Below, piece after piece: positions 50,195 through 61,454 of a DNA stretch of 64,000 nucleotides (positions are counted from its first letter, which is position 1; every line of letters starts with the position of its first letter). A model generated the notes under the pieces. It ran no database searches and had not been told where the DNA came from. It was given only the letters and a program-made list of their open reading frames with translations. The position numbers and the translations under genes are program-made. Source of the stretch: Capitulum mitella (Eukaryota > Arthropoda > Thecostraca > Pollicipedomorpha > Pollicipedidae). The stretch spans positions 25,902,923 to 25,966,922 of the forward strand of contig CP099847.1 in NCBI GenBank assembly GCA_030062745.1. Direction: 5' to 3'.

Positions 50195-50410
50195 GGGCCC
50201 GCTCCTGGCCGCCTCTGGGTCCGCTCCTTGGTCTGCTCCTGGGTCGGCTCCTGAGTCCGCTCATTGGTTCGCTCCCGCCTCCTCTGGGTTCGTTCCTGAG
50301 TTCGCTCCTCGCTGTTGCGGGGTTCGCTCTCGGCCGCCGCTCTGTCCGCTCCTGGCCGCTCCTGAGCCGCTCCTCTGGGTCCGCTCCTGGCTCCGCTCCT
50401 GGCCGCCATT
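50195..50410. repeat. CCGCTCCTGG-type 10-15 bp repeat
   Basis: About fifteen imperfect GGTCCGCTCCTGGG words follow head to tail with variable spacing. The non-transcribed strand gives a Gln/Glu/Arg/Thr-rich pseudo-peptide. It is intronic. Confidence 0.65.
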
Positions 50411-52287
50411 TGGACGTCCCTGTTCGTCGTGCTGACGCCGTCTGGGACAGTGGGAACTATCTCGCGCTGCCGCCGCTGCCGGACGGGCGACGTTTTTATG
50501 AACACACGGACCATTCGGCCGATCGGAGGCGACCCTGGCGGCGGCCCGGCGCGAGCGCGCCGGCACGCCGCCCGGCCGTCGCTAACGGTGCCGTGTCGTC
50601 GGATTTACGACGGCGGCGGCGGCCCGGCCGTGTTTGTGGCGCGGTCCGCGGGCCAGGTCAGGTCGACCGCGGCGGACGGTCCGGTCCGACGGCTGCGGTC
50701 CTGGCGCCGGTCTGCCGGCCGGTCCGCCGGTCCGCCGGGACCGAGTGGCCGTCCGATGAGAGCGTGCTGATGCGGTCTGCGACGGGCGCTCGTGACGTGC
50801 TCATGGCGTCAGACGTGTCGTCTGCCGTGTTCGTCCGGTTTTTGCCACGCCTCGCACGCCGGTGACAGGTGCGTCCGGCGCTGACGGAACCGGGCCGCCC
50901 GGCCCAGCCCTTTGCCGCAATCACGCGGAAGATCCCAAACGAAAGTGATGACGTTTATGACCACCGTTTCTCGCGCACGACCAGGCCGCCTCGCGAACTC
51001 GCCGCCGTGCACTTACAGCACCGTGTGGCGCGACTGGTCCCTGGATCGAAAGCCTCCGTACCGCTGATCCTAGTCGGGGCCGCCCTTCATAGAAAGCCGG
51101 CTGGCGTATGACGCCGGAGCCTGGCCGTGATCGGGTGGGTGTGAACCAGGCGGCCGGTGCGTGGGGCGCGTGCCGCCGCACGTCCCACGCGCACGCCGGA
51201 CCAGCACAGCGCGTGCCTGCAGCGTGAGAACGGGCCGCGCCGGCGGCACCGTGGCCGCGGCCTGGGACAGTGCACTGGTGGAGGTGCTGACTGAGTAGAA
51301 CGCGTGTTGCAGACTTCAGTACACCCTGTGTGTATGTGCATACGTGGCCGCACCAAGTGCGCATAATGAGAAATAGCGTTATTGAGAACGTAGGTTGTTC
51401 CCACATGTCGCCCTAGTGTTACGTTCTCTGGCATTTCGCTGTTTTGATATGGGACCGTTATGGCATGAGGATGTAAAACACTCGCCATTGTATCTGCGAT
51501 AATCACGTGGTCACAGCAGGCATTACGTTGCATGTATTTTTTTCTCGGAATTATGAATGGGTGTAGTGGGATCCTGACTTCCCCGAACATCGGCAAGTTT
51601 TCCCTCAGCCCGCGTAGAGTACCAGAGCTGCTCCGCTTGTATTTTGTATTGGCATGATTGAAACCGGACGTGAAATTGAATGTTGACTTTGGCCGTCAAT
51701 GTGGGTTTCATCGTGCTCAGTCCAGCAACACGTCTTCAGCTGATTCAGTGAGAAAGCACCACAGCCGGCGTTTACGTTACGCACGGTGCCGAGCAAGATG
51801 TTCCGTGCGCTAGGTGGCTGGAGCCTCTTCCTGCCACTCGCTGGAGTTGTGGGTATTTTCGAGGCATCGCTCAGAACTTCGAGCCACCGTGCCTGGGGCG
51901 CCCGGTACTTGTTCGTTCGTTTGTTTGTTTTCGGTTCGGAGGTAGCGCGAACGCGCAGACGGAGCTCCCCGACTTTCGAGAGTTAATGGGATCGTAAAGG
52001 CGCCCAGCGAGCTTGCGCACAGGGAAGAATGACCTCATTTGGTCGACGGTGGGAAGATGTCGAAACGAGCTCACACAGCAAGAACATTGCAGGCACGGCG
52101 TATAATGCGGCTGTATTTATGTGTAAGGACGTTAAGTGTGTGTGTGAGGGGGGAGCCGTGGGTAGTTGTGCAAGTACTCTGTCTTGTCGTTGGGCATTAG
52201 CCGCGTGGTTGGTTTTAATCCATGGCCTGCCATACCATTTTCTACACACATTTACTTTCTAAGGGATCTCATTTTTAGATCAAATTG

Positions 52288-52520
52288 AAGTTACTTGGCC
52301 TCTGCAACACATTTTCTGCGCAACAACAGTGGAGGGACGGACAAAATTTTTCATACGCTTGGACATCACTTTCGAGACGATTTTCTAGACATACATACCG
52401 CTTCAAGTTCTTCTTTTTATATCAGATTGGAGTTCTTGAATCCGCGCAACACATTCATGCACGGGAACAATGCAGGAGCTGGCGAAATTTGTCACACATC
52501 TTGAATACATTTGAAACCTG
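52288..52520. repeat. old tandem pair, unit about 140 bp, AT-richer
   Basis: Two segments starting AGTTACTTGG (about 52289) and AGTTCTTGAA (about 52431) share GCAACACATT, then a CAAAATTT or CGAAATTT block and a CATCTTG/CATCACTT block. Matches are spread over about 90 bp with many differences. It may be the remains of a duplicated mobile element. Similar words (GCAACAGCAAGACCATTG) occur near 47277, but the relation is weak. Confidence 0.35.
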
Positions 52521-54042
52521 TTGGCAGCACTGCGAACAGAAGGCCTGGATTAAGGCGCAGCGGTACTCCGTCTGCGTAAAAGCCCTGAAGAATTAGTCTT
52601 CCGATGGCCAAATCTTAGGACTCCGTGAAATGAAAAGCATTTTACGATCCGCCTGTGCGATCTGAACAGTGTTTCTTTTCAGGGCGCCGTGATTGCAGGG
52701 GCCCCAAGAAAGACCACTGATGCTCCCAGTGATTATGTGAAGGTGACCTCTTCAAAACACTTCGTGGTTTCAGCGTCATGGCTCATTCAGAAAACCCCAT
52801 TGTTACGCACTCAAACAAAGCTCGTTAAAATCGTCCATTTCAGTGCCCGCCTTGCGCACTTGAAAAGCGTAGCGGTGAAACGAATGAACGAATTTGAAAT
52901 CCCCTTGAGAAGCAATTAGACGCTTTCCGCTTGCACTGCACGGAGACGCGGAACGGACGTTCTCGTCCTTGGACGCAGATCGCAGCGCTCACCTTGCCTC
53001 GTCACACAGAGGCTGTTTGCTCCGGTCGGCGCCGACGCCGCCTGTCACCGAGACAAGACCAGTCAGTCGTGCTCAGGCGGCGGCTGCGCCCGTTACACGC
53101 TCGCCGCGCGAGCCTCGGCGTGACGTTAATCCGCGTCACGGCCGGCTCCGTCACCCCGGACTGGTTCGCCTTCAGACGGCCCCCGTCGTGTGCGTACAGG
53201 CACCCACAGAGCAAGCCGAGCCAGTGCCCTGCCAGTCTCGACTTTGGTGGGACGGGGTCCTTAATAACTCCGAGAAACGGCACGCTGAACGAAAATCATG
53301 CCTAAATTCGGATATAAATGTTGCACAATGTGGCTGCAAAGTTGCAGGATGCCGAATGTAAGGTGGCCAAATTAGGTCAGGGAAATGAAGTTGGGCTGGG
53401 ATATTTATTCTGCTGAGTTGACTTCCTAATGTTCTGGATGGTCCTAAACCTGGCTGTACAAATCTGATAAGCCCTCTCATACAATACCATGGTCTCCGTG
53501 TTTATTGCGACACCGGCCGTCCCTGTCTCCGCCGCTGTACCCACCTGCTGCCGGCCTGCCGGCGGCTGACCCCTCACCTGCCGGCGGTCCGCCGGAACTG
53601 AAGGCCGTCTGCCGGGCTGTCGACTGTCGAGCGGCCCGACAGTCCGACAGTCCGCCCGGCAGTCAGTCGGCTCCTGCGGAGGTCGGCTGCGGTCCGGCGC
53701 TGCGCCCCTTCCGCAAGGTCAAAGGCCCCCTCCCGCAAGGTCGGCCCCCCTGTGGGCGCGAGTACCGGACGGCAACACCCGCGGTGTGCGGGCCCGAGAT
53801 GAGAAGTTCACACGGTTTTCACGTGCGACTGACCCACAGCGCCCGCCGCCACGGCCGCGGTCCGGGGTACGGGAACGGGACGCGGAAGTGTGCGATGCCC
53901 GAACGCACACGTACCAGGCATCAGGCTTGGACCGCCCTGACAGCGTCACCGGCCTTCGTCTGCAGACAGCACGGCAGCTGACGTGACATTACACGACCGC
54001 GCGGAACGTCACGCACGTCATCTGACACCACCCTGCCGGCAG

Positions 54043-54177
54043 GTCACGGACAACCCGGAGACGGTGTGGACGCAGGAGTGGAGCGAGCAGCAGGCAGAGT
54101 CGGACGATGACCCCAACGTCCAGCTGCTGGTGGGGCACGTGCGCCGACTGGTGCGCGAGAGAGACGACCTGAGCATG
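54043..54177 (+). CDS. Girdin: girdin exon w4: end of the Hook-type domain and exit helix
   Basis: This 135-nt exon (45 codons, phase 0 to 0) lies between CCGGCAG and GTGAGA. The peptide starts VTDNPETVWTQEW and ends GHVRRLVRERDDLSM. Girdin of vertebrates has VTHNQENVFDLQW and LKRLIDERDEHSE in the same order, with an acidic segment between; here that segment is ESDDDPNVQ. This part distinguishes girdin from HOOK proteins, which lack the Asn-x-Glu-x-Val-x-x-x-x-Trp motif. The closing helix leads out of the globular domain towards the coiled coil. The exon is flanked by 7.2-kb and 4.9-kb introns and, like w3, could be skipped without a frameshift. Confidence 0.96.
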
Positions 54178-55040
54178 GTGAGAAACCGAGCCGGCAACGT
54201 CCTCCCGGCTACAAGTCATGCAGACTGGAGAGGTAGTTTGTCAGGCTCAACGTGAAGGTGTTGGCTAACCGTGTTATGCAAACGGGGGCTCCCGCGGTAT
54301 TAACTTTGCGAGGGTCGGCAAAGTTCAGAGTTGAAGCCTGGCACGGCATGGTGAAAGTGCTCCCTGATGTCTCGTATGTACTGTGAGTGTAAAGAGTAGG
54401 AATTACGATGTCACGATATGATGAAGGGGGACGTTGCCCATGCGTAACGTATCACCAACTGCTTGGACCACTTTGTCTTAGCGTTATCGTTGACGTCACG
54501 TTGTTTAGTACTGCTGTAAAAGTTGCCGCTGCTTCAGATACTTCCTTTTTGACAAATCTGCGCTGGTTTGGGTATACTATTCTGTTCCAAAGATAGAGGG
54601 ACCGTTGTATGTAAGCACACCACTCTAAGATACTCGTGTGATCCGTCTATTGCCCCTCCCCTCCCTCTCCTGGTGAGCCTCCTGCGGACAGACCTGGTGT
54701 TTCTGGCGCCCGCCGTCGTCCGGTCCCGGACCCAGAGCCGGGCCAATCATCTCCGAGCCAGCTGCGGCCACCGGCTGCCCCGAGCAGCACGCTCCGTGAC
54801 GTTGCTCCGTGACTGTTCTGTGAATACAGCGTGACGCCGCTCCGTGACCGTCCTGCGGCCGGTCCGTGACCCTCCACGGCCTCGCCGCGCCACGTTCTGT
54901 CGCTGCCGTGACCAACTGGTGATCAGTCTTTGATTGCTCCGTGACTATCTGGCGTGACTACTTGGCGGACTCGCTCCGTGGCCGTTTCGTGACCGTTCCG
55001 TGGTTTCCTCGTGTTTTTTTTCTGCGACTCCGGCCGACCT

Positions 55041-55328
55041 CTCCGCAACGGCTCCGTGACGGCTCCGTGACGGCCCTGCGACGACTTTGTGACAGCTCCG
55101 TGACGGCTCTCTGACGGCTCCGTAACGGCTCTGTGATGGCTCCGTAACGGCCCCGTGACGGCCCTGCGACGGCTCTGTGACGGCTCTGTGACGGCCCTGC
55201 GACGGCTTTGTGACAGCTCCGTGGCGGCTCCGTGACGGCTCCGTAAAGGCTCTGTGGCGGTTCTGTGACGGCTCTGTGACGGCCTTGTGACGGCTCCTTG
55301 ACGGCTCCGTGACGCCGCTCCGTGACGC
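55041..55328. repeat. 11-bp minisatellite, about 26 copies
   Basis: Units of 11 bp with consensus CTCCGTGACGG, with variants such as CTCTGTGACGG and CCCTGCGACGG. Looser copies extend upstream to about 54790. The repeat makes Ser/Arg/His/Glu-rich open frames on the minus strand, which are not coding. The interleaving of variants suggests that several-unit blocks were duplicated. Confidence 0.8.
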
Positions 55329-56298
55329 GGCCGGCTGAACCGGGCGGCCTTGGCGGCGCCGTCGCTCGGAGCGGCGTCGCTGATCGGATCTCGGCCGCGG
55401 ACGACAGCGCCGGCAGCCGGCTCTGATCAGACGCCAGCGATGTGTCGCGCCGGATGCTAATTGCCGGCGACAGGCGGGCGCGCGCCGGCAGGTGCGGCCC
55501 ATCCCGGCGACTTCTGGTCGGCCGTTCTCGGGGGAGGGGGCTCGGAGGCAGGTCCCGTTAGAGACAGTACTGCCGGAATTCTTGCAAAGGTTTTTGGGTG
55601 CCTGGTTGGTTGTTGGGTTATGAACGGGGTTTGAAATTTGGTTTTTGTTCTTGGTACCGGAGTATAATTCTTGTTTTGGAGGATAAAATTTTGCAAAGAG
55701 TAATATTGGTTTAGGTCAGCGTTCATTGTGTAAGGCAGTTATAACATCATAAGCTACTTTTTACTGAATGGAGGCAGAGTCATTTTCTTCCTGAATTGGA
55801 AATTTGTCAATGTGCTTATAGTGTAACTTTTTGATGGAGGCACAATATCAAACTTTTTGAGTATAAGAAATGTTTTCGGAGCACATATTTTCTGCTGTTC
55901 TTCAGCACCAAGAAACAGTCCTTTTCCAACCTTGGTTGTGAGTTCAACACAGAGTTGAGCTCAGAGCACAAATTTTGCTCGGTTTCTCGCCATGGCGCAA
56001 AATTTTGGCTTCCTATGCGCACAGTCTGAATAAAGATTAGGAAAGAGCAACCCTTTTAAGTTTTAACCGTAAATCGTAATTTTAAGATGTCGACTTATGC
56101 GAGTAGCACCGTACTATTAGCAGTGATGTTTGGATTAGGTTTTTCATAATGATTTGTATTATGCTTTCTTGTGGCCGAACTCCTCTCACATCTTTGTAAC
56201 GGCCCGATAGGCATCCGCAGCAATTTTTGAAAATGTTGCGCTTCACCCCGGGTCGACTTTTGTACACTTTCACTCAGCGTCACCGGCTGATCGCCGGC

Positions 56299-56324
56299 TT
56301 TCGGCGATCACAAGATCGCCGAAA
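56299..56324. other. perfect hairpin, 11-bp stem with 4-base loop
   Basis: TTTCGGCGATC (56299-56309) and its reverse complement (56314-56324) flank ACAA. A third partial copy, GATCGCCGG, lies just upstream at 56289. There is no downstream T run and no gene end nearby, so a bacterial-type terminator is not implied. Confidence 0.7.
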
Positions 56325-57980
56325 ACCCTACACGATCACGGCCCGTGGCCGGAAGAAGTTCGCCTCCGACGGCGCCGCCTCCGCGAACCAGACGCGATCC
56401 CGTCAGACTTCAGACGTCAGACCGGCCAGAATTCGAACAATCGAATCTGTCGCGACGGCGGCGTCGCCGCCAACTTCGCCGGTGGCGGCCGACGCGTCCC
56501 GAGCACGGCGTCCGGCGCCGAGACGGCGGCCGCCCGGCGTCGGAGCGGGGTCAGCAGTGTCGCCGGAACGGGTCCGGAGCCGAGACTGGCGACCGAGCGG
56601 CGTCGGCCGCGTCCACGGAGCGGGTCCGGCGCCGCGGCGGACGGCCGCCTGGAGCCGATCTGCTTATGCAGCCGGCGCGGCCCTGCGCGGGCCAATCTCC
56701 TCGGGCAATCTGTCGCCGACGCCTGGGTCGTCCGAGCCGGAATCGCGTCATCAGGGGCGCGGCCGGAGTCGGGGATGGGACCGCGTCATCACGGCGGGGT
56801 CTGGCGCGGACCATCTCATCAGGGCGTGGCCCGAGACGGGACCGTTTCGTCAGGATATGACACCAGCTGGGACCACCTGGGGGGGCCGAACTGGAGTCGG
56901 ACTGCCTGTGGACACGGTTAGATTCACTTTCTCAGACAGCGCCCGAGCGTGTTTGGTACTCAAGAGCCTGCATACCTCTGCCATTGCATGCATAGCGTCC
57001 AAGGAGTGCAGAGCTTAAGTCTTGAGAAAAGAGATTGCACACCACCAGCAGCAGGGAATCACGCTGCTTACGTGCGGTATGCTATTCCAGAAATGGGCAT
57101 CTCTTTTGCACATGCTTCCCTCACCCCACGCGCGTGGGAACACCGGGGCGTGGAAAAGTCGCTCCAGTGCTTCATCCACACTCGCCCCAGGCATTGCTGG
57201 CGTGCGGACACACCTCGGTTATGAGCCTGCGACGAGCGGACGCTTTCCATCGTGCAGCCACTTTCTACCGCGATCGTGTCGCTTTCATTCGACCCTGGAA
57301 ACCTGCGAGTGCCTAAGTGGTCAGCGTAGCGGGACTTTCTTCCGCTGCCGCACCCATCTGGCTGAGACTCCCGCGGACTCGGCCGTTGTGTGAAGGCTGG
57401 CGGGCTTTTTGTCGAGGTCGTTCCGTTCAGTAGATCCTGGTGCTGTTGACTCGCGATGGAGATCTCGAAAAGTCGCGACCGCTTTTGATCCCAGCTTTGC
57501 TTTCACACGCAGGAAGATAGTGTAGGTCGTTTTTAAACTCGGTCGGGTCATTCATTTGGGTCACACCGTTTTCAGGCACATTCCCTCCATGCGGCACCGT
57601 GAACGTTATTCGGAGTTTCCGAACTTGTATCCCGTTAGCCTTACATGCCCCGCGAGCTGTTACATCCCCATAACTCTTTGTTTAATCCCACTTGAACGTC
57701 TGATGTGGATGCATCAGGCTTTGTGCTGGAAACGATTCCCTGAAGGTTACATGCTGCCGGTGTATCCCAGGCGTTTTGGACGACATTACCTTCATCCCAG
57801 CGTAAACGCCGAGCGGCGCGCGCTGGCCGCGGCGTCACTATTTTCGGCCGCTCCGTGACCCGGCTCCGGCCCGCCGGCGTGGCACGTGCCCGACTGGCCG
57901 GCGCCGCCGGCCGTGTCGCGGGCAAAACTCGGCCCGCCTCCGCCGCGGCCGGCCGTTCAGTCAGCGGGATCGACCGGCTA

Positions 57981-57993
57981 CCCCCCCCCCCCC
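57981..57993. repeat. C tract, 13 bases
   Basis: Uninterrupted run of 13 C followed by GGG, in the w4-w5 intron. Confidence 0.85.
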
Positions 57994-58815
57994 GGGTCCG
58001 GCGGGCCCGCTGTCGCCGTCGGGGACAGTGAGCAGATCCCGCGCCACCCCGTCGTCCCGCGCCTGCGGCTGGCCGGCGAGGCTGAAAACACTCAGGGCGG
58101 CCGCGCGCTGAAAGCCTGTCCCCGCTCTGTTATGCACGCGAAACGCATTCCGACTGTTTGGTATTCCGGCCAGCCTGCGTTCGTTCACTTTGCATGAAGC
58201 CGGCGTGGCCGTTCAATTTGGCAAGAATTTTCTGGCCGTGGGCCGTCTTTGGTGGTTTCTGCGGAAACAATCGGTGATATGCTGTCACTGGAGGACACTT
58301 TTAATTTTCCCGAATTGGGTTCCCCGCGTTCGGGCCGCAGTCGCTGTCGTGTTAAAGTCAATCGGGCGAGAGGCGGCCGTGGCGACGCACCGGGGACTGA
58401 CGAGATCAGGCTGAGATGAAATCTTATTTCGGTGCCGAAGTTTGTCGCCTTTCGGGACGATCCAAAAATTTCCTTTGATATGGCTTTGTCGAATTGGATT
58501 GTTAGCGTAGTGTGTTGAGAGCCTGCTCTATCGCAAACGTATAAACGAGTACGAATACTGTTCTCTACAAAGTGACATTGGTTATTACAAGATTTGTCGA
58601 TTTATCTCAATTTCAGTTCCATGCGGGTCAATTTCACGTGTACCAGTCTGGCCCTCTGGAAGTACCCGACCATTTACACAAAATTCACCGTCTCCCCCCG
58701 AACTAACATATATTATGTTCGTTTTACAGCCCTCCATGTGGCATTGTTGCTATATATGTTTTTTTTGTCTCCGTCGAAGTTGACCCGTTTACCGGGATTA
58801 TGAATCTCCTCTCTA

Positions 58816-59062
58816 GTGTCCACCTCTGTCTCGGCAGCGTCTGAGGAGCTGATACTGCAGGAGTATCTCCGCCCCCTTTGAGTGTCCACCGCCGTCCCCT
58901 CTGTGTGTCCACCTCTGTCCCCTCCGAGTGTCCACCTCTGTCCCTTCTGAGTGTCCACCTCTGTCCCCTCTGAGTGACCTCTTCTGTCCCGGCACCGTCT
59001 GATGGAGATGTTTCTGAAGGAACACCTCTGTCCCCTCTGAGTGTTCTCCTCTGTCCCGGCAG
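58816..59062 (+). repeat. exon w5-head copies embedded in a 23-bp GTGTCCACCTCTGTCCC array
   Basis: A 23-bp pyrimidine-rich unit (GAGTGTCCACCTCTGTCCCC plus 3) is repeated several times up to the true acceptor. Two blocks also carry the start of exon w5. Copy 1 follows an intact CGGCAG at 58832-58837 and matches about 27 of the first 33 exon bases with one deletion. Copy 2 starts at 58996, matches 27 of 33 without indels, but its acceptor reads GGCAC instead of GGCAG. Copy 2 would encode RLMEMFLKEHL against RLVELVLQEHL in the exon, then stops. Copy 1 stops after four codons in the w5 frame. Neither has a donor, so both look like decayed duplicates. Confidence 0.8.
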
Positions 59063-59235
59063 CGTCTGGTGGAGCTGGTGCTGCAGGAGCACCTCTCGGA
59101 GAAGGGCGGCCGGCCGCCGGACAGCCCCGGCCAGACGCCCCGCTCCCGCCAAGGCTCCGGACAGACCGGCAGCCACCACCTGCAGGTCGAGCTGGCCGAC
59201 TGCAAGGCCCGGCTGCGCAAGGTCAAACAAGAGCT
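59063..59235 (+). CDS. Girdin: girdin exon w5: linker and start of the coiled coil
   Basis: This 173-nt exon runs from CCGGCAG to GTAAGT, starts in phase 0 and leaves CT to be completed by the A of w6 (Leu). Residues 1-11 (RLVELVLQEHL) continue the exit helix. Residues 13-37 form a Gly/Pro/Ser/Gln-rich linker with the family SPG motif. From residue 39, HLQVELADCKARLRKVKQE opens the long coiled coil and matches girdin HLSVELADAKAKIRRLRQE. In the family this coiled coil drives parallel dimerisation. The exon's first 33 bases have two decayed copies within the upstream 230 bp of intron. Confidence 0.96.
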
Positions 59236-59886
59236 GTAAGTAGGCCCCGGCCTTCCGTGTCCGGCGGCCCCGAGGCCCCCCGCGGGGCCGTCCCCGGGGA
59301 ACGTGCTGACGAGCGAGAAATGATGGCATTGTGTGCACCAGGGGACACATCGTGAGCTGAGATTTGTTGGACACCACGTTTTTATGTGCTTCGCTGGTTT
59401 ATGGATGTCACGATGGATAGTTTCCGTGGCAGAGCTCGGCCTGGCGCGGTCGTGGGAGCCGTTTGCCGCGGAAGGGCGACGAGAGCGGGCGATAAGACCT
59501 TTCATGTCCGGGCCGTGCCGCCCACGAGGCCGAGATTGGACCACCTGCAGTATCGGGCTCATCCGTCGGCTTTATGGTCATGACTCGGCCAACGCGAGAC
59601 CGGGCTGAGGCCAAATTGGCCGGCGCGTCCGGGAATGGCATCCGGGCGGGCTGCACGCGGACCTCGCGGGCCCGTCTGGCCGGCCGGCGGCGCCCGGCTC
59701 ACGCGCGGGCGTCGCCCTGCGTTCTCAGCCCTCCTCGCTATGCGCTTTTGGCGCGAAAAGTGCCAGCGGTCGGCGCGGAATCTGCCAGCTGGCGCCGGTC
59801 TGGGCCGCGGGTCGGCTGACGCCGGGACGCACAGGGCAGCGGCCCGCGCCGCCGGGACGGGAGGTCGGAGCGGGACGGCCGGCCCT

Positions 59887-59925
59887 CCGGGACCTCTGGG
59901 ACCTCCGGGACCTCTGGGACCTCTG
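59887..59925. repeat. 9-bp GGGACCTCT repeat, 4 copies
   Basis: GGGACCTCT and GGGACCTCC alternate head to tail. It lies in intron. Confidence 0.75.
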
Positions 59926-60623
59926 AGGCCCAGCCGGCCCGGCCCCAGAGGAGAGAACCGGCGGCGACGGACGGCGGCCGGGCTGTCCAGTAGGCCGGTG
60001 GCGGTCAAAGTTTGATGCTCTCTCAGAGGGCTGGTCACTTGAGCGCCGTAAGTATGGTTTGTTTTCGCAGCTAGTTGAATGCAGGTCGTGCACATGCGAA
60101 ACAATTTTAAGTCTTGCAGTCAGGCATCCCCGTCGCGTACGGTGCAAAACAAGACGAAAGGCGTTCGACCGTACTCCGTCCAAATTTCGCCCGGTTTCGA
60201 CCCTCCCGTACTCCGACCAACAGCCAGCCCCGGATGCAGGAGCCGGTTATGCCCAGCGTCGGGGCTCCGTTCCGTCCGGGAGCAGCCGACCTGGTCCGAA
60301 CTGGGTCGTCGGCTGTTGTTGATCCGGCCTGCAGCGGCCGCTCGGGCGGCTGAACCGGTCCGCGGCGGCGGCGGCGGCGGCGCCAACCTCCCGCCGCCAT
60401 CGATCGGCCCACAGACCCCGTTCGACGGCGCGCCGTGCGGGCCTGGTACCGGCGCCCGCAGCGGCCGGCCGCGGGCGGGTCAGGGTCCCCGGACTCGGGC
60501 CCGGTCACGGACGGTCCCAAGTTCAGGGTTCCTCGGTCAGCTTTGCCTCGTGAGGTTGGTCGGTAGGACCGCCACCCGGCTGTCGTTGGTCCCACCGGGG
60601 GCTTGACCTGACTTGACACAGCC

Positions 60624-60750
60624 TCCAGCCGGCCCCAGTTCGGCCCCAGCGGAGCCCCAGTCGGGCTTTAGTTAGACTGGGGCCCCAGTCCAGCCCCAGT
60701 CCAGCCCTAGTACAACCCCAGTACGGTCTCAGTCCGGCACCAGTCCTGTC
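60624..60750. repeat. CCCCAGTCCAG-type 11-bp repeat
   Basis: About ten imperfect units of CCAGTCCAGCC and CCCCAGTACGG follow each other. It lies in intron and is diverged. Confidence 0.6.
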
Positions 60751-61454
60751 TAATCCTGCTCCTCTGCCGACCCCATCCAGTCCCCATCCGACCCTCAACT
60801 ATCCCCATCCGCCTCGCCCTGACCCCGTCCGGCCGCCGGCGGTCGGCCCAGATCTACTTCAGCCGGCCGGGGCCGTGGCGGCGCCCTAAGTGGCCGGAAG
60901 TGAGTCGGCCGCCCTGGCCCGGTCGTGACGAACAGGAGCGGCGCGCCGGATACGTGCGATCACCGTCGACGGGCGCGACCCGCGCTGACCGCCGCGGCCG
61001 GCGGCGGCGGCTGCCGGCTGTTTTACGGCCCTCGAGGCGGGGCGGCGGCGAGTTCCGGCGGGCGGCGCCGCGTTTACCGTGCGAAAGGTGCGGCGGGGCG
61101 GCGACGGATTGGGAGCGCGGCCCGCCGCCGCTTCAGTGGCCCGGTGATCCCGGGGCACGGTTTCCGGGGTGACGTCCGTCCTGCCGATGTCGCTCTGCCC
61201 CGGGCGTGCCCGCGCCGGCCTCCGCCTGCGGCTCCGCGGTCCGCCGTCCCGCACGGCGAGGCCTCGGCTGGCGGCCGCGAACACCGGCAGCTCCGCCCGC
61301 CGGCGGGCGCCGCCGCCGCCGCCGCCGCCTCCGCGAGCCGATCTCGAATTCGGCCGGCGCGCTAACGTGCCGCCGAAGCCGGGAGGTGACCGATCACTGG
61401 CGGCCGGGCGGCCGGCGCGCCGAGTTCGCCGCCGTGCGCCGCGAGTGCCGCCGG

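Larger units (their letters stand above)
46824..54042 (+). other. intron w3-w4, 7.2 kb
   Basis: The donor is GTCAGT, with C at position +3 where A or G is usual; the acceptor is CCGGCAG. AT-richer islands lie at 46900-47400, 47770-47990, 48740-48960, 49230-49620 and 51290-52930; GC-rich blocks lie at 48030-48300, 49740-50060, 50500-51250 and 53500-54000. It contains a 22-bp minisatellite, a CCGCTCCTGG repeat and a diverged 140-bp tandem pair. A CAG/GTAATC junction at 48528/48529 resembles a ratchet site but has a weaker donor. No nested gene was recognised. Confidence 0.85.
54178..59062 (+). other. intron w4-w5, 4.9 kb
   Basis: Donor GTGAGA, acceptor CCGGCAG. It contains an 11-bp CTCCGTGACGG array, AT-richer sequence at 54230-54640, 55540-56280 and 57000-57800, a GC-rich block at 56340-56880, a perfect hairpin at 56299, a C tract at 57981 and, at its 3' end, the exon w5-head repeat. 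No nested gene was recognised. Confidence 0.85.

Noticed and set aside
46617-54177. HOOK-family protein instead of girdin
   Set aside because: The Hook-type core is shared, but the Asn-Pro-Glu-Thr-Val...Trp segment, the SPG linker and the VELAD...EEKTEQLL coiled-coil start match girdin and are absent from HOOK proteins.
58838-59026. Alternative (mutually exclusive) versions of exon w5
   Set aside because: Both copies stop soon after the shared head, lack a donor, and one lacks the AG acceptor, so they cannot replace the exon.
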